Below, one piece after another: positions 16,283 to 25,100 of a DNA stretch of 64,000 bases (position 1 is the stretch's first letter; each line of letters opens with the position of its first letter). The translations under genes were made by a program, and so were the position numbers. This DNA comes from Desulfuromonas sp. DDH964 (GTDB lineage: Bacteria > Desulfobacterota > Desulfuromonadia > Desulfuromonadales > DDH964), in the NCBI RefSeq assembly GCF_001611275.1, contig NZ_CP015080.1:806001-870000 (forward strand). The letters run 5' to 3'. The notes beneath the pieces are model-generated. The model was not told the DNA's origin. It saw only the letters and a program-made list of their open reading frames with translations, and did not search any database.

Positions 16283-17611
16283 GGCGGTGTAAATCAGTTT
16301 GTGTAAATGGCTTGGGTTTTTGTCGTCAGTAAACCGGCAACCTGCCTTCGAACAAGATAGAGAACTGGTTGAGGGCGGCCTTCCAGTCCCGAATCGGCAG
16401 GGTCCATTTCTTGGCGATATTGTTCAGCGCCAGGTAGAGCAGTTTGAACATGGCTGCGTCGTTGGGGAATGAGCCCCGGTTCTTGGTGACCTTGCGCAGC
16501 GACATGTTCAGCGATTCGATCGCATTGGTGGTGTAGATCACCTTGCGAATCTCCGCCGGGTAGGCGAAAAAAGGGGTGATTCTCTCCCAGTTGCGCCGCC
16601 AGGACTGGCCGATGGAGGGGTGGGTTTTATCCCACTTCGCTTCGAACTCCGTCAGGTTCATTTCGGCCTGCTCGGCCGTCGCGGCCTGGTAAATGGACTT
16701 CAGATCGGCCGCCACTTCCTTGCGCTGTTTCCAGGAGACGTAGCGGAGAGAATGGCGCACCATGTGAACGAGGCAGAGCTGGACCTGGGTGCGAGGAAAG
16801 ACTGCTTCGATGGCCTCGGGGAAACCTTTGAGCCCGTCCACGCAGGCGATGAAGATGTCTTCGACACCCCGGTTTTTCAACTCGGTCACCACCTGTAGCC
16901 AGAACTTGGCGCCCTCGTTCTCGGCCACCCACATGCCCAGGACCTCCTTGATGCCGTCCAGGGTGACGCCCAGGGCCAGGTAGACCGCTTTATTGCTGAC
17001 GTGGCCGTTGTCTCGCACCTTGACCCGGACCGCGTCCATATAGACGATGGGATAGAGGGCGTCGAGCGGTCGGTTCTGCCAGATCTTGACCTCGTCCGCG
17101 ACGGCATCGGTCACGCTGGAAATGAGGGCGGGAGAGACCTCGACGCCATAAATCTCTTCCAGATGCCCCTGGATCTCCCGGGTCGTCATCCCCCGGGCGT
17201 AGAGGGAGATGATCTTGCCGTCGAAGCCGGCGAAGCGGGTCTGGCCCTTGGGAATGATGAGCGGCTCGAAGCTGCTGTCCCGGTCACGCGGAACCTCGAT
17301 CGGCAGTTTGCCGAATTCGCCCTTGATGGTTTTGGCCGACTTGCCATTGCGGGCATTGCCGCCTTTCGTGGCCACGGGAGCATGCTTCTCGTGCCCCAGG
17401 TGTTGGGTCAATTCCGCTTCCAAAGCTCGTTCCAGAAGGGCCTTGGTGAGCTGTTTAAGCAAGCCGGTTTCGCCGATCAGGTCTTCGGGCTTCTTGTAGT
17501 CGGCAAGCAGACGGTCCAGCAGATCTTTTTCGATGGCCATGGGGGCTCCTTAGAGGGTGGGGTCCCGGTGTACCCCTGAATGGCCATTTACACAATCTTT
17601 TTTACACCCTC
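16283..17611 (-). mobile_element. IS256-family insertion sequence, complete
   Basis: About 1.33 kb. The left end begins GGCGGTGTAAATCAG and continues TTTGTGTAAATGGC; the right end, read inward on the minus strand, begins GAGGGTGTAAAAAAG and continues ATTGTGTAAATGGC. These are imperfect terminal inverted repeats of about 29 bp. An 8-bp direct repeat flanks it, CGTCAGGG (16275-16282) and CGTCAGAG (17612-17619), one mismatch, fitting the 8-bp target duplication of the family. The single transposase gene is intact, so the element may be active. Confidence 0.88.
16326..17540 (-). CDS. IS256-family transposase
   Basis: A 404-residue mutator-type DDE transposase. N-terminal region LGHEKHAP...RNGKSAKT, then the catalytic residues in YMDAVRVK (first Asp), ACVDGLKGF (second Asp) and TNAIESLN (Glu), with the conserved CLVHMVRHSLRYVS between. 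Length is standard (about 400). It fills nearly all of the IS between the inverted repeats, with no frameshift visible. Confidence 0.96.
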   Translation of the reverse strand: MAIEKDLLDRLLADYKKPEDLIGETGLLKQLTKALLERALEAELTQHLGHEKHAPVATKGGNARNGKSAKTIKGEFGKLPIEVPRDRDSSFEPLIIPKGQTRFAGFDGKIISLYARGMTTREIQGHLEEIYGVEVSPALISSVTDAVADEVKIWQNRPLDALYPIVYMDAVRVKVRDNGHVSNKAVYLALGVTLDGIKEVLGMWVAENEGAKFWLQVVTELKNRGVEDIFIACVDGLKGFPEAIEAVFPRTQVQLCLVHMVRHSLRYVSWKQRKEVAADLKSIYQAATAEQAEMNLTEFEAKWDKTHPSIGQSWRRNWERITPFFAYPAEIRKVIYTTNAIESLNMSLRKVTKNRGSFPNDAAMFKLLYLALNNIAKKWTLPIRDWKAALNQFSILFEGRLPVY

Positions 17612-17769
17612 CGTCAGAGGCGAATCAACAAGATCAAGATGCTGCTTGTTGCTGCGAACAAGAGCCAAACGGAGACTTGACCCTTTTCTACTTTTCGTCA
17701 TCCGGTGCTGCTGATGGACCTGCCCGGGGATTTCGTCCTTTTGCCGGAGTGATTTACCAGTTGCATAAA

Positions 17770-17820
17770 GTTCACAAAATATATATGTTCAATAAAAGTG
17801 AACAAACTAAAAAGGTGAAC
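17770..17820 (+). promoter_or_regulatory. Putative promoter/operator of the AbiE operon
   Basis: Four half-sites of the form GTTCA/TGAAC lie in an AT-rich stretch just before the antitoxin ATG. A central perfect palindrome is TGTTCA-7 nt-TGAACA (17786-17804), and an outer pair is GTTCAC (17770-17775) with GTGAAC (17815-17820). AbiEi antitoxins of this type autorepress by binding inverted repeats in their own promoter, so this is the likely operator. The outer half-site overlaps the ribosome site. Confidence 0.6.
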
Positions 17821-17822
17821 AT

Positions 17823-18851
17823 ATGCAGCTGACAAAGGGCAAAAAAAGGATTCTGGAAGCGGCTCGGGGGGCTTTTGCCCAACAGACAGGCGTGGCAATT
17901 GAGCTGGTCGAGAAGGGGGCTGAGCAGGAAACATTTCTGAAAATCCCGGGGGTAGATGCCGACCTTCAAGTGGTTGTCGATGAAGGCGGCGCACAGAATA
18001 TCCCTGCAGCTCTAATTTTTCGAAAGTGGTTGCAAAATCCCGAACGCTATGTGGTGGCACTGCCCCAGGTCACAGCTAACAGGGCCGACCAATTTCGCCA
18101 GGATGGCATCCAGTTTATCGATGCCGCCGGCAATGGCTACATTGACCAGCCACCGGTTTACCTCTTTGTCAAAGGGAACAAGGCCCGAAACATCCTTGAA
18201 ACCTCCGCAACACCCCGTGTCTTCAAACAGACCGGGCTGCGAGTTCTTTACGCATTTCTCTGTCAGCCAGGTCTCGAGAACGAGACTTATCGCACTATTG
18301 CCGACAAGACAGATGTTGCTCTGGGAATGGTCAACAGGGTGGTGAGGGATCTTGAAGAACTGGGTTTCTTAGCCACAATGGGGACGACCGGTCGCGCCCG
18401 GAATTTGCGCTTGATTGAAAAAGAGCACCTCCTTAATCGTTGGGTCACCGCCTATGCCGAGCAGTTGCGCCCGAAACTGGTACTCGGACGCTATGACGGC
18501 GTGGAAGGGTGGTGGCAGCAGGCGACCTTGAAACCGGATAAGGCATTGTGGGGCGGAGAGGTGGCGGCGGCAAAGCTTACCAATTACCTGAAACCGCTGA
18601 CGGTCACCGTTTACGTGGACCGGGATGATCCCGCTGCCCTTCTCATTCCGAATCGGCTGAAAAAGAATCCGCAAGGGGATGTGGAGTTGGTTGCCCGCTT
18701 CTGGCAGCCGGAGACGATCCCCCCCAACGGGGACATGGTTCACCCGCTCCTGGTCTATGCCGATTTGCTGGCGACGGGTAATCAGCGCAACATCGAAACC
18801 GCAAAGATGATTTATGACCGACATCTCTTACAACTTGTCCGGGAGAATTAA
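17823..18851 (+). CDS. AbiEi-like antitoxin of a type IV toxin-antitoxin system
   Basis: A 342-residue protein. Residues about 130-205 form a winged-helix DNA-binding region (GLRVLYAFLCQ, RTIADKTDVALGMVNRVVRDLEELGFL), expected for the autorepressing antitoxin. The C-terminal half, with WWQQATLKPDKALWGGEVAAAKL and TVYVDRDD, matches the AbiEi C-terminal domain of the longer proteobacterial form. Its last 38 bases overlap the nucleotidyltransferase gene. In this system the antitoxin counteracts the toxin without direct binding. Palindromic half-sites upstream fit autoregulation. Confidence 0.85.
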   Translation: MQLTKGKKRILEAARGAFAQQTGVAIELVEKGAEQETFLKIPGVDADLQVVVDEGGAQNIPAALIFRKWLQNPERYVVALPQVTANRADQFRQDGIQFIDAAGNGYIDQPPVYLFVKGNKARNILETSATPRVFKQTGLRVLYAFLCQPGLENETYRTIADKTDVALGMVNRVVRDLEELGFLATMGTTGRARNLRLIEKEHLLNRWVTAYAEQLRPKLVLGRYDGVEGWWQQATLKPDKALWGGEVAAAKLTNYLKPLTVTVYVDRDDPAALLIPNRLKKNPQGDVELVARFWQPETIPPNGDMVHPLLVYADLLATGNQRNIETAKMIYDRHLLQLVREN

Positions 18852-19710
18852 CCCGCTTCTGGTCAACATCCTTGGGTGTATTCAGCAGGAGACAACCGCG
18901 AGGGGAATCCCCTTCGTTGTCGTCGGCGCCACTGCCCGTGATTGGTTGATCTATCATGGACATAACATCCCCGTCGGAAGAGGGACACTTGATCTTGATA
19001 TCGGCGTTGAGGTTGCCGGCTGGGAGGAGTTCCAACAGCTCAAGGACGCTTTGATCGAATCGGGTAAGTTTGCACCGACAAGGGAGCCGCATCGCCTCTC
19101 CTGCGAAAATTACTTCGTCGACATCGTCCCCTATGGTGGAGTCAGTGCCGATACGCGGAATATCTCTTGGCCGCCAGAACATCAGGTGATGATGAACATT
19201 ATGGCTTTTCAGGAAGCCTACGAGTCTGGAGTGATTGTCCGGCTCAGTGCCGACCCGCCACTCGACGTCAAGGTGCCGACCATCCCGGGGATGGCGCTAA
19301 TGAAATTGATTTCCTGGGATGACGATTATCCGCATCGCTCCAAGGACGCGGAAGACCTGTTGTTCCTTATGGTGAACTACGCCGAAGTTGGCAATGTCGA
19401 CCGGCTGTTCGATGAGGAAACGGAACTGCTGAAGCAAGAAGAATTCGACTTAACCCAGGCCGGGGTTCGATTGTTGGGTCGAGATATGGCCGCCATGGCC
19501 AACAAGGAGACGGGGGAAGCGGTAAAGATGATTCTGCTTCAAGAAATAGACGAACGGCAGCGTTGTCGCCTGGTTACCGACATGGTAAGGGGCGTCCGAA
19601 TCAAGGATTCCTTTGACGAGACGATGCTGAAGTTGAAGAAACTGACGGAGGGTTTTGCCGAGGCCCTTGCGAAAGAGGGCGTTCATGAACTTCCCCCCCA
19701 TCCGCATTGA
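18814..19710 (+). CDS. AbiEii-like nucleotidyltransferase toxin
   Basis: A 298-residue protein with the DNA polymerase beta-like nucleotidyltransferase signature: VVGATARDWLIYHG (35-48), then the paired aspartates in TLDLDIGVEV (58-67), and a later Asp in ENYFVDIVPYGG. In AbiE systems this protein is the bacteriostatic toxin giving phage abortive infection. It overlaps the antitoxin by 38 bp, so the two are translationally coupled. The downstream gene (SOUL protein) is more than 100 bp away with its own start signals. The target RNA or nucleotide cannot be predicted. Confidence 0.85.
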   Translation: MTDISYNLSGRINPLLVNILGCIQQETTARGIPFVVVGATARDWLIYHGHNIPVGRGTLDLDIGVEVAGWEEFQQLKDALIESGKFAPTREPHRLSCENYFVDIVPYGGVSADTRNISWPPEHQVMMNIMAFQEAYESGVIVRLSADPPLDVKVPTIPGMALMKLISWDDDYPHRSKDAEDLLFLMVNYAEVGNVDRLFDEETELLKQEEFDLTQAGVRLLGRDMAAMANKETGEAVKMILLQEIDERQRCRLVTDMVRGVRIKDSFDETMLKLKKLTEGFAEALAKEGVHELPPHPH

Positions 19711-19816
19711 AGAGGCGATCCTTCCCGCCGACAAAAAGGGGGCTCCGTTTGACTTGCCAAAAGTTGATATCCTCAACGGGTAAGCTGATGTTTAAAACCT
19801 TGATGGGAGATAGCCC

Positions 19817-20437
19817 GTGAAAATACCAACCCGACAGATCCTTTTTGCGCTCGTCATCCTTCTTTCAGGAGTCGATTCCGTTATGGCCATCGAAGAAGCA
19901 CCCTACACCGTCGTTAAAGCCGACAGCCCCTTCGAGCTCCGCGACTATGCCCCCCACATCGTCGCCGAGACTCCCGTCGCGGGTGATCTTGAAAGTGCCG
20001 GCAGCAATGCTTTCCAGAATCTTTTCCGCTACATCTCGGGAGCGAACAAGGCGCAGGAAAAGATAGCGATGACCGCGCCGGTGTCGCAATCCAAGGGTGA
20101 GAAGATAGCGATGACCGCTCCGGTCGGGCAGCAGAAGGCGGGTGACCGCTGGCTGGTCAGTTTTATGATGCCCGCCTCCTATGGCATGGCAACGCTGCCG
20201 ATCCCGGACGACCCGACGGTGACCTTGCGCGAGGTCCCGGCCCGGCGCATTGCCGCTGTGCGATATTCGGGCTTCTGGAGCGAGGATAATTACACGGAGA
20301 ACCTGACGAAACTGGAGGCCTGGATTCAGCAGCAGGGCCTGGAGGCGGTCGGCGAGCCGATCTGGGCCCGCTACAATGCCCCTTTTGTGCCGTGGTTCAT
20401 GCGCCGCAATGAAGTCCTGATTCCGGTCGCGGAATGA
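19817..20437 (+). CDS. SOUL/HBP-family heme-binding protein, exported
   Basis: A 206-residue protein with a signal peptide (cleavage probably after SVMA, residue 24). The SOUL fold follows: PYTVVKADSPFELRDYAPHIVAET, FRYISGAN, the KIAMTAPV motif, the MPASYGMATLPIP segment, and YNAPFVPWFMRRNEVLIPV at the end. KIAMTAPV occurs twice (about residues 84-91 and 96-103), a feature also known in bacterial homologues. Likely periplasmic, binding heme or porphyrin; physiological role uncertain. A terminator hairpin follows at 20501. Confidence 0.88.
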   Translation: MKIPTRQILFALVILLSGVDSVMAIEEAPYTVVKADSPFELRDYAPHIVAETPVAGDLESAGSNAFQNLFRYISGANKAQEKIAMTAPVSQSKGEKIAMTAPVGQQKAGDRWLVSFMMPASYGMATLPIPDDPTVTLREVPARRIAAVRYSGFWSEDNYTENLTKLEAWIQQQGLEAVGEPIWARYNAPFVPWFMRRNEVLIPVAE

Positions 20438-20500
20438 CCGTGTAGACTCCAGCCCGGCGTCCACCAGGACCGGACACGGACCAAAGAGATGAAACGCAAT

Positions 20501-20526
20501 AAGGCCACCCAGGCATGGGTGGCCTT
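20501..20526. terminator. Terminator hairpin after the SOUL gene
   Basis: AAGGCCACCC, loop AGGCAT, GGGTGGCCTT: a perfect 10-bp stem about 65 bp after the stop. The flanks are only moderately T-rich. Confidence 0.6.
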
Positions 20527-20546
20527 AAATGCTTGGTTCTGAAGGA

Positions 20547-20579
20547 AAATTTGGTCGGGGCGCGAGGATTTGAACCTCC
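20547..20579. repeat. Partial copy of the tRNA-Pro 3' end (distal attachment site of a genomic island)
   Basis: This 33-bp segment matches 25955-25987 at 32 of 33 positions (C versus A at 20563/25971), in the same orientation. It covers the T-arm and acceptor end of the tRNA-Pro gene plus five bases beyond the CCA. The rest of the tRNA is absent here. That is the pattern left by tyrosine-integrase elements that insert into the 3' end of a tRNA gene; the copy at 20547 would be the far att site. Confidence 0.78.
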
Positions 20580-20631
20580 TGGGGGTGATTTGCCGTCAAG
20601 CAGGCTCAGCAAGGCCTTGAAGAGTAACTTT

Positions 20632-21018
20632 TTACTCCTCGGGATTCCGAAGACGGAGCTTATACAGGCCCATATTCTCGTCAGATGTCACCAGGGTTAG
20701 ACCCTCTGACTGGGCCTGCGCAATCAACATTCGATCAAATGGATCACGATGGAACACCGGAAGGCTACCGGCCAATTGGCCATGGTAGAGACTGATGGGG
20801 AGCTTACTGAATCCTTCATCTTCTACAATGGAGTCTATATCCTCCGGGGCCTCCAATTTACCAAGAGCTTTTTTAATTGAAATTTCCCAGGTGGTTGCGG
20901 CACTGACAAAAACCTCATTGCGCTGATCGGCGATGAGTTCCTTGCAACGTGGGCCTAGCCTTGGTGCGTCATCAAGCCACCAGAGCAAAACGTGCGTGTC
21001 GAGCAGGAAGCGTTGCAT
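20632..21018 (-). CDS. vapC: PIN-domain toxin, VapC type
   Basis: A 128-residue PIN-domain ribonuclease toxin. Acidic active-site residues are visible in FLLDTHVLLWW (Asp7), TTWEISIKKALGKL (Glu), and DPFDRMLIAQA plus LVTSDENMGLY (C-terminal Asp residues). It overlaps the upstream antitoxin by 1-4 nt (stop and start share ATGA at 21018-21021), so the pair is translated together. Length is typical for this subgroup. The RNA target is unknown; many VapC cut tRNA or rRNA. Confidence 0.92.
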   Translation of the reverse strand: MQRFLLDTHVLLWWLDDAPRLGPRCKELIADQRNEVFVSAATTWEISIKKALGKLEAPEDIDSIVEDEGFSKLPISLYHGQLAGSLPVFHRDPFDRMLIAQAQSEGLTLVTSDENMGLYKLRLRNPEE

Positions 21019-21251
21019 CAGCTTTTCCCTTCGAACGCCTCAATAACGTCTTCCGGCGTCTGGTCAAAGTCATCTGCAATGCGAATCTGGCCTTTGAAGC
21101 GGCCTGGCGCACGCTGACGGCGCCCTTCCTTGTGCGGAAGGAGGTCAAGGTAGGGTTTTCCAGCTTTTGCGATGACAACAGGCTCCCCTTCCCAGGCTTT
21201 TTCTGCCAAGGCTGACAATTTGCTTTTTGCTTCGTGCATATTGACTTGCAT
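21018..21251 (-). CDS. Phd/YefM-type antitoxin for the PIN toxin
   Basis: A 77-residue antitoxin. The N-terminal Phd/YefM DNA-binding domain is recognisable (VNMHEAKSKLSALAEKAW, EPVVIAKAGKPYLDL), followed by an acidic, flexible toxin-neutralising tail (IRIADDFDQTPEDVIEAF). I chose the second ATG (21251), since GGAG lies 8 nt before it but only touches the first (21257). It precedes the toxin, the normal order, and has a perfect palindrome immediately upstream for autorepression. Confidence 0.9.
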   Translation of the reverse strand: MQVNMHEAKSKLSALAEKAWEGEPVVIAKAGKPYLDLLPHKEGRRQRAPGRFKGQIRIADDFDQTPEDVIEAFEGKS

Positions 21252-21270
21252 AAACATCTCCGTTTTGGAC

Positions 21271-21288
21271 CTAGCTAAGTTTAGCTAG
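21271..21288 (-). promoter_or_regulatory. Perfect 18-bp palindrome, probable antitoxin operator
   Basis: CTAGCTAA-GT-TTAGCTAG is a perfect 8-2-8 inverted repeat 20 bp upstream of the Phd-type antitoxin start on the minus strand. Phd/YefM antitoxins bind short palindromes overlapping their promoter, so this is the likely autoregulatory site. Confidence 0.7.
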
Positions 21289-21328
21289 CCAACAGTAGCC
21301 CTTTGCTGCGTCACGGTCAAGGAAAAAT

Positions 21329-21808
21329 CTAGGCCGCTTCCTTCCACCGTTTTTTCTGGAGTTGTAATCTGAAGGGGTGCGGCTTGACCCTTTTCTCCAG
21401 GGTCAGGTCCGCACTATGGTAGTCGGAGATCTTCTTGCCGGAGGCCACCTTTTCGCGCAACAGCAGGTCGTTGGACTTGGACATCGTCACCGTGCCGTGC
21501 TCCCATTTGGAGATCTGGGCCTTGTCGCAGTGCATGTTGCGCGCGAAATCCGTGCCCGACCAGCCGAGGGACTTGCGCAGGAAGACAATCTCCGCTGCCG
21601 CCAATGGACCGTCCTTGCTGATGATCGCCCGGGCCAGGGCATCATGCAGTCCCTCGATGCTGGGGATGAGTGGCATGATGTTGCCGCAATCGGGGCATTT
21701 GCGAACCGTGATTCCCACCAGGGTCACGTTATCCAGCCCACATTCACGGTAATGGTAATTCTCCTGCGACTCGACAAATTCACCGTGTTCGCAGCGTTCG
21801 CATTTCAT
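21329..21808 (-). CDS. MqsA-like antitoxin (YgiT-type zinc finger plus HTH)
   Basis: A 159-residue protein. The N-terminal zinc-binding domain has CERC at 3-6 and CPDCG near 40; the C-terminal XRE-like helix-turn-helix is LRKSLGWSGTDFARNMHCDKAQISKWEHG. This two-domain layout is that of MqsA, which binds the toxin with the zinc domain and DNA with the HTH. The ATG at 21808 overlaps the toxin stop (ATGA) and has GGAGAG 5-6 nt upstream; an in-frame ATG at 21820 has no ribosome site. The C-terminal tail is basic and longer than in E. coli MqsA (131 residues). Confidence 0.85.
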   Translation of the reverse strand: MKCERCEHGEFVESQENYHYRECGLDNVTLVGITVRKCPDCGNIMPLIPSIEGLHDALARAIISKDGPLAAAEIVFLRKSLGWSGTDFARNMHCDKAQISKWEHGTVTMSKSNDLLLREKVASGKKISDYHSADLTLEKRVKPHPFRLQLQKKRWKEAA

Positions 21809-22089
21809 TTGACTCTCCATGCAGTCAGGACTTGCAGGATTGTTTCTGACTCGAACCTGACGACGACGCACATCCTGCCGGTATAGACCCGGTAGCGCCA
21901 CGTCCCGTTTTCTTGCTCCCCTTCGGCCACCTTGCCGCCCCGCAGGACGTTGACGCAGTCGACAGTGCTGATATCACGCTCGCGCATCCGCTCTTCGGCA
22001 TGCGGTTGCGCGTAGGTCACGATGCCTTCGCTGAGGATCTTGCGTATCAGTTTTTTGGTCTCGGGCGGTCTGAGAGGTTCGAGGAGCAT
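21805..22089 (-). CDS. DUF4258 protein, probable toxin partner
   Basis: A 94-residue protein with the DUF4258 pattern: PHAEERMRERDISTVDCVNVLRGG, then TWRYRVYTGRMCVVVRFESETILQVLTAW. This small fold is related to RelE/MqsR-type mRNA endoribonucleases. It precedes and overlaps the MqsA-like antitoxin by 4 nt; toxin-first order is unusual for type II systems but is exactly that of mqsRA. A TATTAT box (minus strand near 22098) lies within about 12 bp of the ATG, so the transcript leader is very short. Toxicity is inferred from context. Confidence 0.78.
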   Translation of the reverse strand: MLLEPLRPPETKKLIRKILSEGIVTYAQPHAEERMRERDISTVDCVNVLRGGKVAEGEQENGTWRYRVYTGRMCVVVRFESETILQVLTAWRVK

Positions 22090-22119
22090 CTATATAATAC
22101 ACCTATTTTGGTCGAGCAA

Positions 22120-22150
22120 CACAAAAGTTGTCATAAAAACAACTTTTGTG
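22120..22150. terminator. Hairpin terminator between the MmeI-like gene and the toxin-antitoxin pair
   Basis: CACAAAAGTTGT, loop CATAAAA, ACAACTTTTGTG: a perfect 12-bp stem. It lies after the restriction-methylase stop (22192) on the minus strand and overlaps the probable -35 region of the DUF4258 gene. On the plus strand it is followed by TTTTTTGTG. Confidence 0.6.
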
Positions 22151-22191
22151 TTTTTTGTGTCGCTTCCATGGCCGGCGCACCCTGCCGAAGC

Positions 22192-25100
22192 TCAGGCCGC
22201 GTATACGCCCGGTTCCACCTCGCGGGCCTGGCCGATGGAGGCGAGGGCGGTAAGGATTTCCTGGACCTTGGGCTCGCGGGCGTGCTTGAAGGCCTCCTTG
22301 AGTTGCAGGGCCGTTGTCGGTACGCTGCGCTGGGTGAGGGCGGCACGGACGGCGGCGACCTGCTCGGGGAGGGTCTTGGGCCAGACCGGCTTCTCCTTGG
22401 CGGCGACGGGTGCGGCGGTCTCCTCGCTGCCGGGCAGTTTCCCCTGCGACTCTCCCATCCTCCCGGAGGGGTTCTGGTACTCGGGGCGCAGCCAGCGCAC
22501 CAGTCCCTGCTCCTCCTCCCCGGTTCGCTCCTTGTTGAGCGCCACCAGCCGTTCCAGGATCGCCTCGTCGGTGAGGTCGGCCGGCCAGCCGTAGGCATCG
22601 GCCACGGCCGCGTCGAGTTCGTCGTGCAGCTGCCGCAGCACCGACACCAGCCCCTGCTCGTGGATGACTTTCTCCTTTGCGGTCAATTCCGCTCCGCTCC
22701 GCAGCTTCTCCAGCACGTTGTACATGCCGGTCAGGGTCAGGTCGGGGTGCTGCTCCTGCTGGCGCTTACGGTGGGCGTCGAGCTGTTCGGCCAGGTCGCG
22801 GATGCGTTGCTGCTGGGTGTCGCTGCAGGCGGGGAAGGGGAAGGGTTCGAAGCAGCGGGTCTTGTTGTAGCGGGGGTCGTTGCCGACTCCGAGACGTCCG
22901 CCGGCCGCCAGCGCCCAGACGACGTGAATGCGGCTCGACAATACACCGAGGAGGAAGGCGTCCTCGCTGGCGATGCAAACTAGGGTCTGGTCGGGAAGGA
23001 TCGCACTATCGAGAAACATGAAGACACGATGCTTTGCAGTAAGCACGGTAGCAATGAAGCGTGTAAGACCAACCAAGCTCTCCCTCAATCGTGGCTGGTT
23101 CTCGCCAAGTTGCCACCAGTTTTCCCGGTAGGCATCACGAGCATTGTGGTCACGTTCCGGCTTCACTCGCTCAACGACCCACTGGAAAACCTCAGGATAC
23201 TTGGTTCTCACCTCCCCAGCACCGAGCCCAAAAAGGTCTATTACCATAGCTCCACGAGGAGCAGCAGTCAGATCACGGCCATTGAAGTAGGGGCGAATGT
23301 TGGTATGAAGTCCAGCAATTCGACCAAGTCCAAGCTGCTGTGCCTCATCCGGTGAAATCACGAAACCTGTGCCGATCAGTTGAACTCCACGGTTTCCAAT
23401 GTCCACGTTCGCCCGCAGCGGGTTGCAGCTAGTTACATCGATCCCAGACGAAAGATCCGCGTTCAATTTTCCACGCCGAGTGAGCAGGTCGACCCAGATA
23501 CCTTCACCACTACCCTCCCGCTCGGCGATGACTTTTGCTAGTACCCCCTCCTCTCCATCGAGGGCCGACTGTCCGACACTCATAGAGATTCGAACGGCAG
23601 CCCCGTCAGTAGAGTCCACCCATGGGTGGTCGGGAATGGCAAAGGACAAACGAAGGGCAGGAGTGCTGTCGAGATGGTGTTGCACAACCTTGCGATTGAA
23701 AGTCTGGGTAATGCTATTGGTCGCTATGAAACCAAATCGCCGAATCTTCCTTTGTCGGGTTTGCCCGGCTGCCTTATGCCACCAATACATAACAAAGTCG
23801 GCTGAGTCCGGGACATCCCTCCAAACAGTGCGCAAAGCTGACGTGTAGCCGTCACCCAATGCCATACGCATACTTTTTGCGCCAATAAACGGCGGATTCC
23901 CCACCACGAAGTCGGCCTCCGGCCAGCTCGCCTCCTTGGGGTTGACGTAGCGCAGCAGGGGCACGCGGGCGGTGTCGTCGGGGACCTGTTCGCCGGTGAC
24001 GGGGTGAGTCTTGGTGGTGACGCCGTCCCAGCGGGTGACGGGGTTGCCCTCCTCGTCGAGCACCGGTTCGGTGCGCTCCCAGCTGAGCACCGCGTCGCGG
24101 CACTCGATGTTGCGGAACTTCTTGATGACCGGCTCGGGAGGTTGGACGTCCCCCCGGGTGCGGTAGTGCCACTGGAGGTAGCCGATCCAGAGTACCATGT
24201 CGGTGATGGCCGCTGCCCTTGGGTTGACCTCGATGCCGAGGAGCTGGTGCGGGTCGACGGTGGTCCCCGCCAGGCCCATCAGTTCCTGCGTCTCGCCGAA
24301 CCCCTCCAGCGCGTCGAGCACTTCCCCCTCCAGACGCTTGAGGTGCTCGAAGGTGACATAGAGGAAATTGCCGCTGCCGCAGGCCGGATCGAGGACACGG
24401 ACGCCGCAGAGGTGATGGTGAAAGGCCTGAAGCTGGGCCACGGCCTCGTCGCGTTTGCCTTGGGTGTCGAGGGCGACGGCGGCGGCGAGAACCGCCTCCC
24501 AGTCGACGCGCAGCGGCTCGACCACGGTCGGCAGCACCAGCCGCTCGACGTACTCGCGGGGGGTGTAGTGGGCTCCGAGGTGGTGACGTTCGGTCGGGTT
24601 GAGGGCTCGCTCCAGCAGGGTGCCGAAAATCGCCGGCTCGACGTCCTTCCAGTCGGCCTTGCCGGCCTGGATCAGCATCTCCAGCTGGTCCTCGTTGAGG
24701 GGGAGTGCCTCGGACCCCTCGAACAGGCCGCCGTTAAAGCGCAGCAGCTTCTCGCGCAGCACCGGGGAGAAGCCGCCCTCCTTCATGGTCTGCCAGAGGC
24801 TTTCGACCATCGGCACGTACTTGTCGGTACTGCCGCGCAGGCTCGTCAGCAGCTCGGTGTAACTGTTGTTGGGGATCAGGCCGATGTCCTCGGCGAACAT
24901 GGTGAACAGGCTGCGCTTGAGGAAGTTGCCGACCTTTTCCGAAGAGTGCCCGGCCGCCTCCAGCGACTTCGCCAGCCGGGCCAGCTTGTCGGCCACCTCG
25001 CGGGTAACCTTGGCGGAGCGTTTCGCCGGGTCGAGGCTGTGTGGGTCGACCCAGACGCGCCGCAGCAACTCCCGCACCTCGGGGCGGGCCAGATCGCCGA

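Noticed and set aside
19817..20437. Duplicate KIAMTAPV motif in the SOUL protein as a sign of recent duplication
   Set aside because: The same doubled motif is a usual feature of bacterial SOUL homologues, so it is not specific to this genome.
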